From Chersky-267 sp963744115 (GTDB lineage: Bacteria > Chloroflexota > Limnocylindria > Limnocylindrales > CSP1-4): a DNA stretch of 64,000 nt. A program made the position numbers and the translations under genes. The notes under the pieces are model-generated. The model saw only the letters and a list, made by a program, of their open reading frames with translations, did no database searches and was not told the origin of the DNA. The DNA is taken from positions 1,550,001 through 1,614,000 of the forward strand of contig CAVUSI010000003.1 in assembly GCA_963744115.1 (NCBI GenBank). The letters are read 5' to 3'. Shown here piece after piece: positions 34,448 through 43,246 of this stretch (its first letter is position 1; the number at the start of each line of letters is the position of its first letter).

Positions 34448-35415
34448 GTGTCGCGGCCGCCAGCGTCGGCCGACGATATGGGCACTCCCCTACCCGGCGC
34501 GAACCAGGCGAGCACCCGCATCGCTCGAAGCGTGTTCCACCGGCTCGGCCGGCCCTCGCCGTCGTCCATCCGGATGTGGACGTCGCCCTCGTGGACGTTC
34601 TGGAGCGGCCAGCGGCCGTCGGGATCCCGGTTGCCCTCGACGACGCCGATCGCCTCGATGACTCGATCGTCACGCCGGGCGCCGGCGTCCCGCAGGTAGT
34701 CCAGCCCACGCAGGATGTCGTAGTGGTACCAGGTCGGGTACGAGAACCGGAGCCAGTTCGGGTCGATCACCTCACCGGTCGACTTCCGGCGGAACAACCG
34801 GCGCTCGAGCATGTACGCCTCGCCGCGTTGGCGTGCCTCCCGCACCCCCGCCGAGCCGCCGGTCGCCCGCTCGTGCTCGAGCAGGCCCTCGACGACATTG
34901 ATCGTCGTTCCGAACGACGAAACCGTGGCGCCGTTCTCCACCTCGCAGTTCCAGCCGCCGTCGGGAAGCTGCTCGCCGAGGAGACGGTCGACGAGCCGGG
35001 TCATGTCGACCCCGAAGTACGAGCCGGTCGCGACGACGTTGCCGTTGATGCACGGCTCGACCTCGCCCTCGAAGAATCGATTGTCGGCCCATGGGGTCTC
35101 GAAGTCAGGATCCCGCCAGGTGACCTGCGCCCGCACGAGACCGATCGCCCGCCTGCCCGACTCGCCCTCGGGGTCGAGCCCGAACCGCCGCAGCAGCTCC
35201 AGGACGTGGAAGGTGTCGGTCCAGTCGTGCGACCACGGCCGGCCGCCCCACCTGCCGTCCGGCGCCTGGAGCGCCAGGAGCCGAGCCCCCCAGCCCTCCG
35301 TGGCGATCCTCGATCGCTCAGCGGCGATGACGTCCGCCGGCTCGCCCGTCAGGTCGCGCATGACCTGCCAGCGGATCGCCGGATCGGCGTCGAGCAACCA
35401 ATCGATGACGTTCAC
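34444..35415 (-). CDS. Squalene-cyclase/prenyltransferase-repeat protein
   Basis: 323 residues of alpha-alpha toroid type. Repeats with QW-like elements: LLALQAPDGRWGGRPW (~48), LGEQLPDGGWNCEVENG (~150) and NRDPDGRWPLQNVHEGD (~270). No DxDD cyclase motif is seen, so catalysis as a cyclase is doubtful. It ends 4 nt inside the convergent FMN-reductase gene and lies 13 nt after the redoxin-like gene on the same strand. Confidence 0.8.
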   Translation of the reverse strand: MNVIDWLLDADPAIRWQVMRDLTGEPADVIAAERSRIATEGWGARLLALQAPDGRWGGRPWSHDWTDTFHVLELLRRFGLDPEGESGRRAIGLVRAQVTWRDPDFETPWADNRFFEGEVEPCINGNVVATGSYFGVDMTRLVDRLLGEQLPDGGWNCEVENGATVSSFGTTINVVEGLLEHERATGGSAGVREARQRGEAYMLERRLFRRKSTGEVIDPNWLRFSYPTWYHYDILRGLDYLRDAGARRDDRVIEAIGVVEGNRDPDGRWPLQNVHEGDVHIRMDDGEGRPSRWNTLRAMRVLAWFAPGRGVPISSADAGGRDT

Positions 35416-35428
35416 GGTCCGGTCGGTC

Positions 35429-36457
35429 TCAGCCGAAGGTGAAGCAGTACGCCTCGGCTCCGGCGTCGCGGAACTCGATCTCGACGAGCCGCTCGGACCC
35501 GAGGCCGGGCTGGCGGATCAGCTGATAGAGCCGCTGCTCGTCAAGCGTGCCGTTGCCCTGGGCATCCACATCGAACCCGTGGGCGTCGTCCGGTACGGAT
35601 CCGTCGATCAGTACACGGAACGCGGTCGACATCCCCCGCGCCGAAGGTCCCATGACGAGGTTGACGTCGCGGGCCTGGAACCGGAAGGCGATGCGCGCGC
35701 CCGGCTCGTTCGACACGGCGGCATCCGGCCCGAGGGTCCACGTACCCGTCGGCGCCCACTCGTTGAGCGCGAGCCCCGACGGCCGGGGATAGTCGTGCGG
35801 CGCGTCGAACCGCGCGCGCTCGGGCGAAGCGAAGCCGGCGCTTCGACCGTAGGCAAGATAGGTCTCGGGCGTCCTGAGGGTCTGCCGATCAGCCGGGACC
35901 TCGAAGCCCCGCGGTTCGACAGACACCAGCTCCGGATCGACATGCGCACCCGCCTCCTGCAAGAGCTGCTGCACGACCATCTCGGTCATCGCGTACTCGC
36001 CTTCGCCGAAATGGTGGTAGCGGATGCGGCCCTCGGCGTCGGAGATGTAGACCGCCGGCCAGAAGTGATTGGCGAACGCCTGCCAGACCCCGTAATCGTT
36101 GTCGAGCGCGATCGGGTACTCGACGTCGAAGTCGCGCGATCGCGCGACGACGTTGTCGCGGTCATGTTCGAACCCGAACTCCGGCGTGTGGACGCCGATG
36201 AGCGTCAGACCGGCCTCCGCGTATCTCGCAGCCCACGCACGACGATACGGGGCCGTGCGCAGCCAGTTGATGCAGGTGTAGGTCCAGAAGTCGACGAGCA
36301 CGACGCGTCCCCGAAGGCCCTCGGGCGTCAGCGGTTCGGAGTTGAGCCAGCCGGTCGCGGCGTCGAACGGCGGAAGGTGACCCTCGATCGGCAAGTCCGC
36401 CGGGTCGCCCGCCAGGCGGTGGGCGATCGACTGCAGGACACCACCATCCGCGGACAT
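35429..36457 (-). CDS. Redoxin/DipZ C-terminal-like protein lacking the second active-site cysteine
   Basis: 342 residues. Thioredoxin-like domain (~30-165) with FWTYTCINWLRTAP: the place of the usual CxxC holds C-I-N-W, so the resolving cysteine is Trp. THTPEFGFEHDRDNV and FWPAVYISDAEG follow. Residues ~200-342 match the beta-rich carbohydrate-module-like C-terminal part of DipZ. No signal peptide is evident. It could act as a one-Cys peroxidase or isomerase, or be catalytically altered; the neighbouring genes give no hint. Confidence 0.82.
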   Translation of the reverse strand: MSADGGVLQSIAHRLAGDPADLPIEGHLPPFDAATGWLNSEPLTPEGLRGRVVLVDFWTYTCINWLRTAPYRRAWAARYAEAGLTLIGVHTPEFGFEHDRDNVVARSRDFDVEYPIALDNDYGVWQAFANHFWPAVYISDAEGRIRYHHFGEGEYAMTEMVVQQLLQEAGAHVDPELVSVEPRGFEVPADRQTLRTPETYLAYGRSAGFASPERARFDAPHDYPRPSGLALNEWAPTGTWTLGPDAAVSNEPGARIAFRFQARDVNLVMGPSARGMSTAFRVLIDGSVPDDAHGFDVDAQGNGTLDEQRLYQLIRQPGLGSERLVEIEFRDAGAEAYCFTFG

Positions 36458-36469
36458 CGGCGTGTCCCT

Positions 36470-37714
36470 TCAGTCGGCCGTTCGGAGTGATCTGAACGCC
36501 GCCCGGAGTTCCCTGGCGAACAGATCCGGCTCCTGCCAGGCCGCGAAATGGTTGCCCCGGTCGAGCTCGTTGAAGTAGATCAGGTTCGGATAGGCCTTCT
36601 CGGTCCAGGTCCGCGGCGCCTGATACAGCTCGCGCGGGAACACGCTCACCGCGGCCGGGACGGTGACACCTTTGATGTCAAAGAAGCCGAGCGTGTTCTC
36701 CCAATAGAGACGACCCGAGGAGATGCCCGTGTTCGTGACCCACGTCATCGTGATGTTGTCGAGGACCTCGTCTCGGGTGAGGTGATCCACTGGGTCGCCG
36801 GCGAATGCCCGTGCGATGTCCTCGAGGCTGTAGGCGTCATGGTCGAGCATCCAGGCGGCGAGGGCGACCGGGGAATCGGCGAGCCCGTACAAGGTCTGTG
36901 GGCGGTTCCCCATCTCGAGCGCGTACCCGACGCCCTTCGTGAACAGGAAGCTCAACCGGTCGTAGGCGCGTTGTTCGTCGGCCGTCAGACCGGACGGCGC
37001 CGGGTGCCCCGTCCCGAAGACGTTCGACGTGAGTGCCCTGGAAACGTCGGGTGGGACGGTGCCGGGCATGTTGGAGTGGATGCCCGCCAGCTCCGGCGGT
37101 GCCTTCGCACCGATCACGTCGGTGATCTGCGCGCCCCAGTCACCACCCTGTGCGACGTAGCGCGGATATCCGAGACGGCGCATGAGCGCGATCCAGGCGT
37201 CCGCGATATGGACGGGGTCCCAGCCGGTCGACGTCGGCTTGCCCGAGAATCCGTAGCCGGGCAGTGACGGGATCACCACATCGAAGGCGTCCTCGGCGTC
37301 TCCGCCGGATGCGGTCGGGTCGGTGAGCGGTCCGACCACGCCGAGCATCTCGATGATCGAGCCGGGCCAGCCGTGGGTGATGATCACCGGCAACGCGTTG
37401 GGGTGCGGTGACTTGGCGTGGATGAAATGGATGTCGAGACCGTCGATGTCGGTGATGAACTGCGGCAGAGCGTTCAGCCGCGTCTCGAACCGGCGGAGGT
37501 CGTAGTCAGCGGCCCAGTATCGAGCGAGCTCCTGGATCGTCGCCAAGCGGACGCCCTGCGACCCATCTGCGACGGTCTCCTTCTCGGGCCAGCGCGTCGC
37601 CTGGATCCGCAGGCGGAGGTCGTCGATGTCCGCCTGGGCGACCTCGACCCGGAAGGGCCGGATGGCTCTCGAGTCGACGGATACCTGATCTTGAAGGCCT
37701 GCGCCGTGCCCCAT
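36470..37714 (-). CDS. Epoxide hydrolase (EH1 family alpha/beta hydrolase)
   Basis: 414 residues from ATG 37714, chosen because AGGAGG precedes it; longer in-frame starts lack a site. N-terminal EHN domain (IRPFRVEVAQADIDDLRLRI), oxyanion loop THGWPGSIIEMLGV (~110), nucleophile Asp in AQGGDWGAQITD (~185) and catalytic His in DRGNHFAAWQEPDLF near the C-terminus. Microsomal-type epoxide hydrolase; substrate unknown. Confidence 0.92.
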   Translation of the reverse strand: MGHGAGLQDQVSVDSRAIRPFRVEVAQADIDDLRLRIQATRWPEKETVADGSQGVRLATIQELARYWAADYDLRRFETRLNALPQFITDIDGLDIHFIHAKSPHPNALPVIITHGWPGSIIEMLGVVGPLTDPTASGGDAEDAFDVVIPSLPGYGFSGKPTSTGWDPVHIADAWIALMRRLGYPRYVAQGGDWGAQITDVIGAKAPPELAGIHSNMPGTVPPDVSRALTSNVFGTGHPAPSGLTADEQRAYDRLSFLFTKGVGYALEMGNRPQTLYGLADSPVALAAWMLDHDAYSLEDIARAFAGDPVDHLTRDEVLDNITMTWVTNTGISSGRLYWENTLGFFDIKGVTVPAAVSVFPRELYQAPRTWTEKAYPNLIYFNELDRGNHFAAWQEPDLFARELRAAFRSLRTAD

Positions 37715-37874
37715 CTCCGTCCTCCTGTCGCCTCCGACCAGGATCACCCGCCCGACGAGAGCGCGGTTCCCGGACTGGAGGGTAGCCCAGAGCCTCGGAC
37801 GGGGACAAGTCAGCGGCTGACCTCGATGCTGGCGGAGGCACGGGGCCGGCCCGGGGACGTAGAGTGGGCGGACG

Positions 37875-38810
37875 ATGGAATTCGGGGTGCATCTCCCGCA
37901 GATCGGCTGGGAGGACGAGCTGCCGTCGCTGGATCGCCTCATCGCGCTGGCGACCGCTGCGGAGCGCCTCGGCTTCGGGACCATCTCGGCCAACGATCAC
38001 CTCACCTACGGCCGGCCCTGGCTCGACGGCCCCATCGCCCTGGCCTCGATCCTCAACGCAGCACCCACGGTCCGGCTGATGACGAGCGTCTCGCTGCCGG
38101 TGGTGCGCGGACCCTTCGCCCTTGCCAAGGCGCTGGGTGCGCTGGACCTCCTGTCCGGCGGTCGTCTCGATGCCGGTGTCGGCCCGGGCTCCTCACCGGC
38201 CGACTACGGCCTGGTCGGGCTCTCGTTCGAGGAGCGGTGGGCCCGCTTCGACGAAGCCGTCGCGGTCATGCGCGCCCTCTGGGACGGCGACCTGGCCCCC
38301 TTCGTCGGGCGCTACTACGACACGACCGGCGTCCGCCTCGAGCCTCCCCCGGCTCAGCCGAAGGGTCCGCCGATCTGGATCGGGAGCTGGGGGTCGAACG
38401 CGGGGATGCGGCGCGTCGCGCGGCTGGCCGATGGCTGGTTGGCCTCGGGTTACAACACCACCCCCGAATCGTTCACCACGACCTGGCGCGTGCTCGCCGA
38501 CATGCTGGATGCCGAGGGCCGGGATCCCTCGACGTTCCCGTGCACGATGGCGACGACCTGGCTCTGCGTCACGGACGATCCGGCCGAGGCACGGGCGGCC
38601 CTCGACCGGCTCAGCCGGATGCTCCGTCGCCCGGTGGATGACATCGAGGGTCAGCTACCGATCGGCTCCCCTGCGGCCTGCGTCGACCTCCTTGGGAGGT
38701 ACCAAGCGGCGGGCCTGCAGCGGATCCTGCTCTGGCCGATGAAGGATGAGGTCGAACAGCTCGAACTGATCGCGGGGGACGTCCGCCCCAAGCTGTCACC
38801 GGCGTCCTGA
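37875..38810 (+). CDS. LLM-class F420-dependent oxidoreductase
   Basis: 311 residues, luciferase-like TIM barrel. MEFGVHLPQIGWEDELP, TISANDHLTYGRPWLDGP (~37), GGRLDAGVGPGSSPADYGL (~95), PPIWIGSWGSNAGMRRVARL (in parts, ~165) and DGWLASGYNTTPE. F420 rather than FMN use is suggested by subgroup resemblance only. TAGAGT lies 9 nt before the ATG. Confidence 0.88.
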   Translation: MEFGVHLPQIGWEDELPSLDRLIALATAAERLGFGTISANDHLTYGRPWLDGPIALASILNAAPTVRLMTSVSLPVVRGPFALAKALGALDLLSGGRLDAGVGPGSSPADYGLVGLSFEERWARFDEAVAVMRALWDGDLAPFVGRYYDTTGVRLEPPPAQPKGPPIWIGSWGSNAGMRRVARLADGWLASGYNTTPESFTTTWRVLADMLDAEGRDPSTFPCTMATTWLCVTDDPAEARAALDRLSRMLRRPVDDIEGQLPIGSPAACVDLLGRYQAAGLQRILLWPMKDEVEQLELIAGDVRPKLSPAS

Positions 38811-38855
38811 TCCGATCGGCTCGCCCGCGTCGCCCGCCGGCGGCCGACGACGCCC

Positions 38856-38890
38856 TTGACAACTCGTCGATACAACCGTATGGTTGTATC
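38856..38890 (+). promoter_or_regulatory. Promoter and operator of the arsR-AHSA1 operon
   Basis: TTGACA (38856-38861) and TATGGT (38879-38884) are 17 nt apart, a textbook sigma-70 promoter. The 22-bp palindrome GATACAACC-gtat-GGTTGTATC (38869-38890) covers the -10 and the start site. The ATG follows at 38892, so the mRNA is leaderless. Autorepression by the encoded ArsR is the likely use. Confidence 0.8.
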
Positions 38891-38891
38891 A

Positions 38892-39227
38892 ATGAGCGAC
38901 GCCTTCAACGCCGACCACGTCTTTGCCGCCCTGGCGGATGCCACCAGGCGCGACATCGTCCTGCGTGCGCTTGGTGGCCACGAGGGCGTCGCCGAGCTGG
39001 CCGGGCACTACCCGATGAGCTTCGCGGCGGTGCAGAAGCACGTCGCGGTGCTCGAGCGTGCCGGGTTGGTAACGAAACAGCGCGACGGCCGCCGCAAGGT
39101 CGTTCGCACCGATATCGAGGGGCTCCGCCTGGCGCGCGGCCTGCTCGACCAGTACGAGGCGCTCTGGCGCGGCCGCATCGAGCGCATGGACGCGCTCATC
39201 ACCAGCACGGAGGAGATCGGCGCATGA
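38892..39227 (+). CDS. ArsR-family transcriptional regulator
   Basis: 111 residues from ATG 38892. Winged helix: VFAALADATRRDIVLRALGG (~8), ELAGHYPMSFAAVQKHVAVL (~37, recognition helix) and AGLVTKQRDGRRKVVRTD (wing). No Cys metal-binding box. An ArsR gene in ATGA overlap with an AHSA1/SRPBCC gene is a common pair. Start placed after the operator, since upstream in-frame ATGs lie in the -10. Confidence 0.92.
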   Translation: MSDAFNADHVFAALADATRRDIVLRALGGHEGVAELAGHYPMSFAAVQKHVAVLERAGLVTKQRDGRRKVVRTDIEGLRLARGLLDQYEALWRGRIERMDALITSTEEIGA

Positions 39228-39730
39228 CCGTCACCGCTGTCCGCAAGGATCCCGACGCCCTGACCATGACCCTGACCGCCGAGTTCGACGCGTCGCCGGA
39301 GCGCGTGTGGGACCTCTGGGCGGATCCGCGCAAGCTCGAGCGCTGGTGGGGTCCGCCGACGTACCCTGCCACCTTCACGGCCCACGCCCTGGCGCCTGGG
39401 AGCCACGTCGAATACCACATGACCGGGCCGACCGGTGACCAGCCACACGGCTTCTGGGACATCATCGAGGCCGATCCACCGCGCCGGCTCGTCTTCCTCG
39501 ACGGCTTCGCGAACGAGGACGGCACGCCGAACGACGCCTTCCCACGCAACGAGGGCCGCGTAACGATCGAGCAGATCGGGACGGGTCGCACGCGGATGTC
39601 GATCGAGAGCCGTTTTCCGAGCACTGCGGCGATGGATCAGGTCCTGGCGATGGGCATGGAGGAAGGGCTCACGCAGGCCGTCGGCCAGATCGACGGGATC
39701 CTCGCCGAAGATGCCGTCCGCTCGGCGTAA
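39224..39730 (+). CDS. SRPBCC/AHSA1-domain protein
   Basis: 168 residues of the START-like AHSA1 type: FDASPERVWDLWADPRKLERWWGPPTYPAT (read as FDASPERVWDLW and LERWWGPPTYPA), PHGFWDIIEADPPRRLVFLD (~75) and a C-terminal helix MGMEEGLTQAVGQIDGIL. These bind small hydrophobic ligands. Coupled to arsR by 4-nt overlap. Confidence 0.9.
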   Translation: MTVTAVRKDPDALTMTLTAEFDASPERVWDLWADPRKLERWWGPPTYPATFTAHALAPGSHVEYHMTGPTGDQPHGFWDIIEADPPRRLVFLDGFANEDGTPNDAFPRNEGRVTIEQIGTGRTRMSIESRFPSTAAMDQVLAMGMEEGLTQAVGQIDGILAEDAVRSA

Positions 39731-39760
39731 GCCATCAGCAGCACGACAGGGAGACGAACC

Positions 39761-40639
39761 ATGGCCACGATGACCCAGCCCACCACGAACACCCTGGACG
39801 CGCCGGGCGCCGTCCTGACCTACGACGTCCGGTCCGGCGGCTCCCCGACGGATCCGGTGCTGCTGCTGATCGGTTCGCCGATGGGCGCCGGTGGGTTCCA
39901 GACCCTCGCCGGGCACTTCCCCGATCGCACCGTGGTGACCTACGACCCGCGCGGCGTCGACCGCAGCACGAAGGCGGATCCGGCCAGCTCGTCGACGCCT
40001 CAGCAGCACGCCGACGACCTGCATCGGATCATCGCCGCGCTCAGCGCGGGGCCGGTCGACCTGTTCGCCAGCAGCGGCGGCGCGGTGAACGCGCTCGCGC
40101 TCGTGGCCTCGCACCCGGAGCAGGTCCGGACGCTCGTCGCGCACGAGCCGCCGCTCGCCTCGATCCTGCCCGATCGTGAGGGCGCGTTGGCCACCACCGA
40201 GGCGATCCACGACACATACGAACGCGACGGGTTCGGCGCCGGCATGGCGCACTTCATCGCGGCCGTGAGCTACACCGGGCCGATGACCCTGGACTATGCC
40301 GCCCAGCCGGCACCCGACCCGGCGATGTTCGGTCTGCCGACGCAGGACGACGGCAGCCGGACGGACCCGCTCCTGGGTCAGAACATGATCTCCTGCACCC
40401 ACTACGAGCCCGATCTCGATGCCTTGCGGTCGGCCTCCACGCGGATCGTGCTGGCCTCGGGCATCGAATCGGAGGGCACGATGGCGTCCCGCGGCGCGTT
40501 CGCCGTCGCCGAGCGGCTCGGCACCGAGCCGGTGATCTTCCCGAGCAACCACGGCGGCTTCCTCGGCGGCGAATACGGCCAGACCGGCGATCCGGATGGC
40601 TTCGCCGCGAAGCTGCGGGAGGTCCTCGCCGCGAGCTGA
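39761..40639 (+). CDS. Alpha/beta hydrolase
   Basis: 292 residues. LLLIGSPMGAGGFQTLAGHF (oxyanion region, ~35), YDPRGVDRSTK (~66), nucleophile Ser in DLFASSGGAVNALAL (~105) and the terminal His in FPSNHGGFLGGEYG (~268). Probably third gene of the arsR operon, 30 nt after AHSA1, with AGGGAG before its ATG. Confidence 0.88.
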   Translation: MATMTQPTTNTLDAPGAVLTYDVRSGGSPTDPVLLLIGSPMGAGGFQTLAGHFPDRTVVTYDPRGVDRSTKADPASSSTPQQHADDLHRIIAALSAGPVDLFASSGGAVNALALVASHPEQVRTLVAHEPPLASILPDREGALATTEAIHDTYERDGFGAGMAHFIAAVSYTGPMTLDYAAQPAPDPAMFGLPTQDDGSRTDPLLGQNMISCTHYEPDLDALRSASTRIVLASGIESEGTMASRGAFAVAERLGTEPVIFPSNHGGFLGGEYGQTGDPDGFAAKLREVLAAS

Positions 40640-40683
40640 GCGACAGATCTCCTGGTCCGACCGGGCGAGGTAGCCTGTCGAGC

Positions 40684-41367
40684 ATGACCGACCCGCTGCG
40701 CGTGATCCTCGAGATCGGCAAGAAACGCCGGGTCGTGGCGGGTGCCATGGACTGGCCCGGGCTCGATCGCTGGGGGACGTCCGAGGACGACGCCCTCGCG
40801 AAGCTGTCGTTGTACGTCCCGCGGTACGCCGGCGTCGCCGAGCGGGCCGGCCTGGCGAGCGCGTTCGCCGCGGAGCGCGACGTGGAGGTGGTCGAACGGG
40901 TCCCCGGATCGAGCTCGACCGACTTCTGGGGCATCGCCCACGTACCGTCGCGGATCGAGGCCGAGGTGCTGCCAACGGCCGACCTGGAGCAGCGGCTCGA
41001 GCTCCTGCGGTCCTGCTGGGCCCACTTCGATGACGTCGCAGCTCGCGTCCCAGCCGAACTCCGGCCTGGACCTCGCAGCGCCGGGCGCTCACGCGACCAG
41101 ATCATCCGCCACGTCTACGCCAACGAGCCCGAGCAGTTCTCCCGCAAGGTCGAGGTCCGGACGCCGCGCGAGGTCGTCCTCACCCCGGGTGGCCTCGCAG
41201 CGCATCGGCAGGACTACGTCGATGCCATCCGTGCCTACAACGCCGACGGCAGGCCGGCTCGATCGTGGCCGATCCAGTTTCTCGTGCGACGCACCGCCCA
41301 CCACGTCATGGATCACGCGTGGGAGATGGAGGACCGCGGCTTCGATGCCGCCGATCCAACGGCCTGA
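40684..41367 (+). CDS. DinB-like protein of unknown function
   Basis: 227 residues. The C-terminal half has histidines spaced as in DinB four-helix bundles (DQIIRHVYANEPEQF, ~140; RRTAHHVMDHAWEMEDR, ~205). The N-terminal half (RRVVAGAMDWPGLDRWG) looks like a DUF-type beta domain. TAGCCT ends 7 nt before the ATG (leaderless). Enzyme activity cannot be assigned. Confidence 0.72.
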   Translation: MTDPLRVILEIGKKRRVVAGAMDWPGLDRWGTSEDDALAKLSLYVPRYAGVAERAGLASAFAAERDVEVVERVPGSSSTDFWGIAHVPSRIEAEVLPTADLEQRLELLRSCWAHFDDVAARVPAELRPGPRSAGRSRDQIIRHVYANEPEQFSRKVEVRTPREVVLTPGGLAAHRQDYVDAIRAYNADGRPARSWPIQFLVRRTAHHVMDHAWEMEDRGFDAADPTA

Positions 41368-41467
41368 CTGTTAACCCGCCCGAATGGGTCCGGATCACCG
41401 ATCAGGCGCACAATGCCCTTCCCCGCCCCATCGAGGGTGCGACGCCAGCACGTGGAGGTGCATGTCG

Positions 41468-42238
41468 ATGACGAACGCAGCGACGGCGATCGTGAACAAA
41501 CCGGCGTGGGTCGACCTCGGGACGACGGATGCCGCCGGTGCACGGGAGTTCTACTCGACCCTGTTCGGCTGGGACATCCAGGTCAGTCCGGACCCCCAGT
41601 ACGGCGGCTACGGGCGGGCCCTGCTCGACGGCAAGGACGTCGCCGGGATCGGCCCGACCATGTCGCCCGAGCAGCCGACGGCCTGGGCGATCTACATCGG
41701 CACCGACGACGCCGACGCGCTGTCGAAGAAGGTGCAGGCGGCCGGCGGCCAGGTGGTCATGCCGGCCTTCGATGTCGGGGACCAGGGCCGGATGGCCGTC
41801 TTCGCCGACCCGGGCGGCGCCGTCATCTCGGCCTGGCAGCCGACCACGATGAGCGGGTTCCAGACCGAGGGTGCGAACGCGTATTCGTGGGCCGAGCTCA
41901 ACTCGCGCGCCGTCGAACAGGCGTTGCCGTTCTACCACGACGTGTTCGGATGGGCGCTCAAGCCGAGCGCCAGCCCGGAGATGGCCTACACCGAGTTCCT
42001 GGTCGATGGCGAGAGCATCGCCGGCGCGACCGCGATGAGCGAGCTGGCACCGGCCGCCATGCCGAACTACTGGCTGGTCTACTTCGGTGTCGACGACGTC
42101 GACGCGTCGACCCGCAAGGCCGTCGAAGCGGGCGGCAAGGCGATGCTCGAGCCACTGGACTTCCCAGGTGGCCGGATGTCGATGGTCGCCGACCCCCAGG
42201 GGGCGATCTTCGGCCTGCTGCGCATGGCGGACGCCTAG
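41468..42238 (+). CDS. VOC-family protein with two glyoxalase-like domains
   Basis: About 256 residues, two tandem betaalphabetabetabeta modules: WVDLGTTDAAGAREFYSTLFGWD (read from ~13) and YSWAELNSRAVEQALPFYHDVFGW (~138), each ending in DPxGAxxxxW/L (FADPGGAVISAWQ, VADPQGAIFGLL). Similar to hydroxylase/CFP-30B-like VOC proteins. GGAGG at 41454-41458 fits ATG 41468 (9 nt) better than the ATG at 41462. Confidence 0.87.
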   Translation: MTNAATAIVNKPAWVDLGTTDAAGAREFYSTLFGWDIQVSPDPQYGGYGRALLDGKDVAGIGPTMSPEQPTAWAIYIGTDDADALSKKVQAAGGQVVMPAFDVGDQGRMAVFADPGGAVISAWQPTTMSGFQTEGANAYSWAELNSRAVEQALPFYHDVFGWALKPSASPEMAYTEFLVDGESIAGATAMSELAPAAMPNYWLVYFGVDDVDASTRKAVEAGGKAMLEPLDFPGGRMSMVADPQGAIFGLLRMADA

Positions 42239-42336
42239 TCCGATCCGATCGGACGGCGTCGGGCGACGGACGCGTGTCCGGGCCCGGCGCCACGCACGAG
42301 CAGCCAGCGCGCCGCCATCGCATCGGCCGACGGGCG

Positions 42337-43164
42337 CTACGAGCCCTCCGGCTTCGTCGCCTTGAGCGAGAAGAAGAGCGGGAGGCGCCCCTTCGAGTCC
42401 GCGGGCAGGCGCCAGCGACCGTCGTCGCCCTCGACCAGGAAGTCGACCGGCCAGCGGACGAAATCGAACTCGTGGAGGAACTCGAGCCGGAGACCGGCGT
42501 CGGCCAGTGAGGTCACGATCTCGCCGAGGGAGTGATCCCAGCCGTACTCGACGAGCCCGTCCGTGGGTGCGTCGCGGTCGGCGTACGAGCCCTTGACCTC
42601 GAACCGGAGAGGCTCCGGCTGCGACCAGTACGGGTAGGCGAGCCGGAGCTCCCCGGGCTCGACGTCCTCGTTCTCGAAGACCTGGGCGACGGGGTGGATC
42701 TCGGTCATGTAGAGGAAGCCACCGGGCCGGACGAAGCGCGCTGCGACTCGCCCCCAGCTCGCCATGTCCGGCAGCCAGCCGAGGACGCCGTTCGAGGTGT
42801 AGACGATGTCGAACCGCTCATCGAGCACGTCGGGAAGCCCGTCGATGTCGGACACGAGGAACCGCGCCGGGAGGCCGACCTCGGTGGCGAGCTCACGCGC
42901 GGCGGTGACGGCGGCCTCGCTGAAGTCGATCCCCGTCACGATCGCGCCGAGGCGCGCCCAGGAGAGGGTGTCCAGCCCGAAGTGGCACTGGAGGTGGAGG
43001 AGGGTCCTGCCCTCGACGCTCCCCACCTCCTCGCGCTCGTAGTCGGCGATCCGGATGGGCCGCCGACCGTCCCGAAACGAGGCGACGTCGTAGAAGTCGG
43101 ACGCGACGTGGATCTTCGTCCAGGCGTCCCAGAGCCGGCGGTTGCTGCGCAGCGCCTCGTCCAC
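42337..43164 (-). CDS. Class I SAM-dependent methyltransferase
   Basis: 275 residues. SAM-binding motif I LLHLQCHFGLDTLSWARLGA (~55), GIDFSEAAVTAAREL (~78), VSDIDGLPD and IVYTSNGVLGWLPDM (~120). A C-terminal part with FLVEGDDGRWRLPADSKG follows. Substrate unknown. Confidence 0.88.
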   Translation of the reverse strand: MDEALRSNRRLWDAWTKIHVASDFYDVASFRDGRRPIRIADYEREEVGSVEGRTLLHLQCHFGLDTLSWARLGAIVTGIDFSEAAVTAARELATEVGLPARFLVSDIDGLPDVLDERFDIVYTSNGVLGWLPDMASWGRVAARFVRPGGFLYMTEIHPVAQVFENEDVEPGELRLAYPYWSQPEPLRFEVKGSYADRDAPTDGLVEYGWDHSLGEIVTSLADAGLRLEFLHEFDFVRWPVDFLVEGDDGRWRLPADSKGRLPLFFSLKATKPEGS

Positions 43165-43233
43165 GGTCCGGGGAGTCTACGACGCGGGCGGGCGTCGATG
43201 TCGCCGGGTCCAAACGATGGGGAGGCCAAGCGG

Positions 43234-43239
43234 TATCGT
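43234..43239 (+). promoter_or_regulatory. -10 element of the GH13 gene
   Basis: TATCGT ends 7 nt before the ATG at 43247; no ribosome binding site. Leaderless start inferred. Confidence 0.45.
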
Positions 43240-43246
43240 CGCGGGC

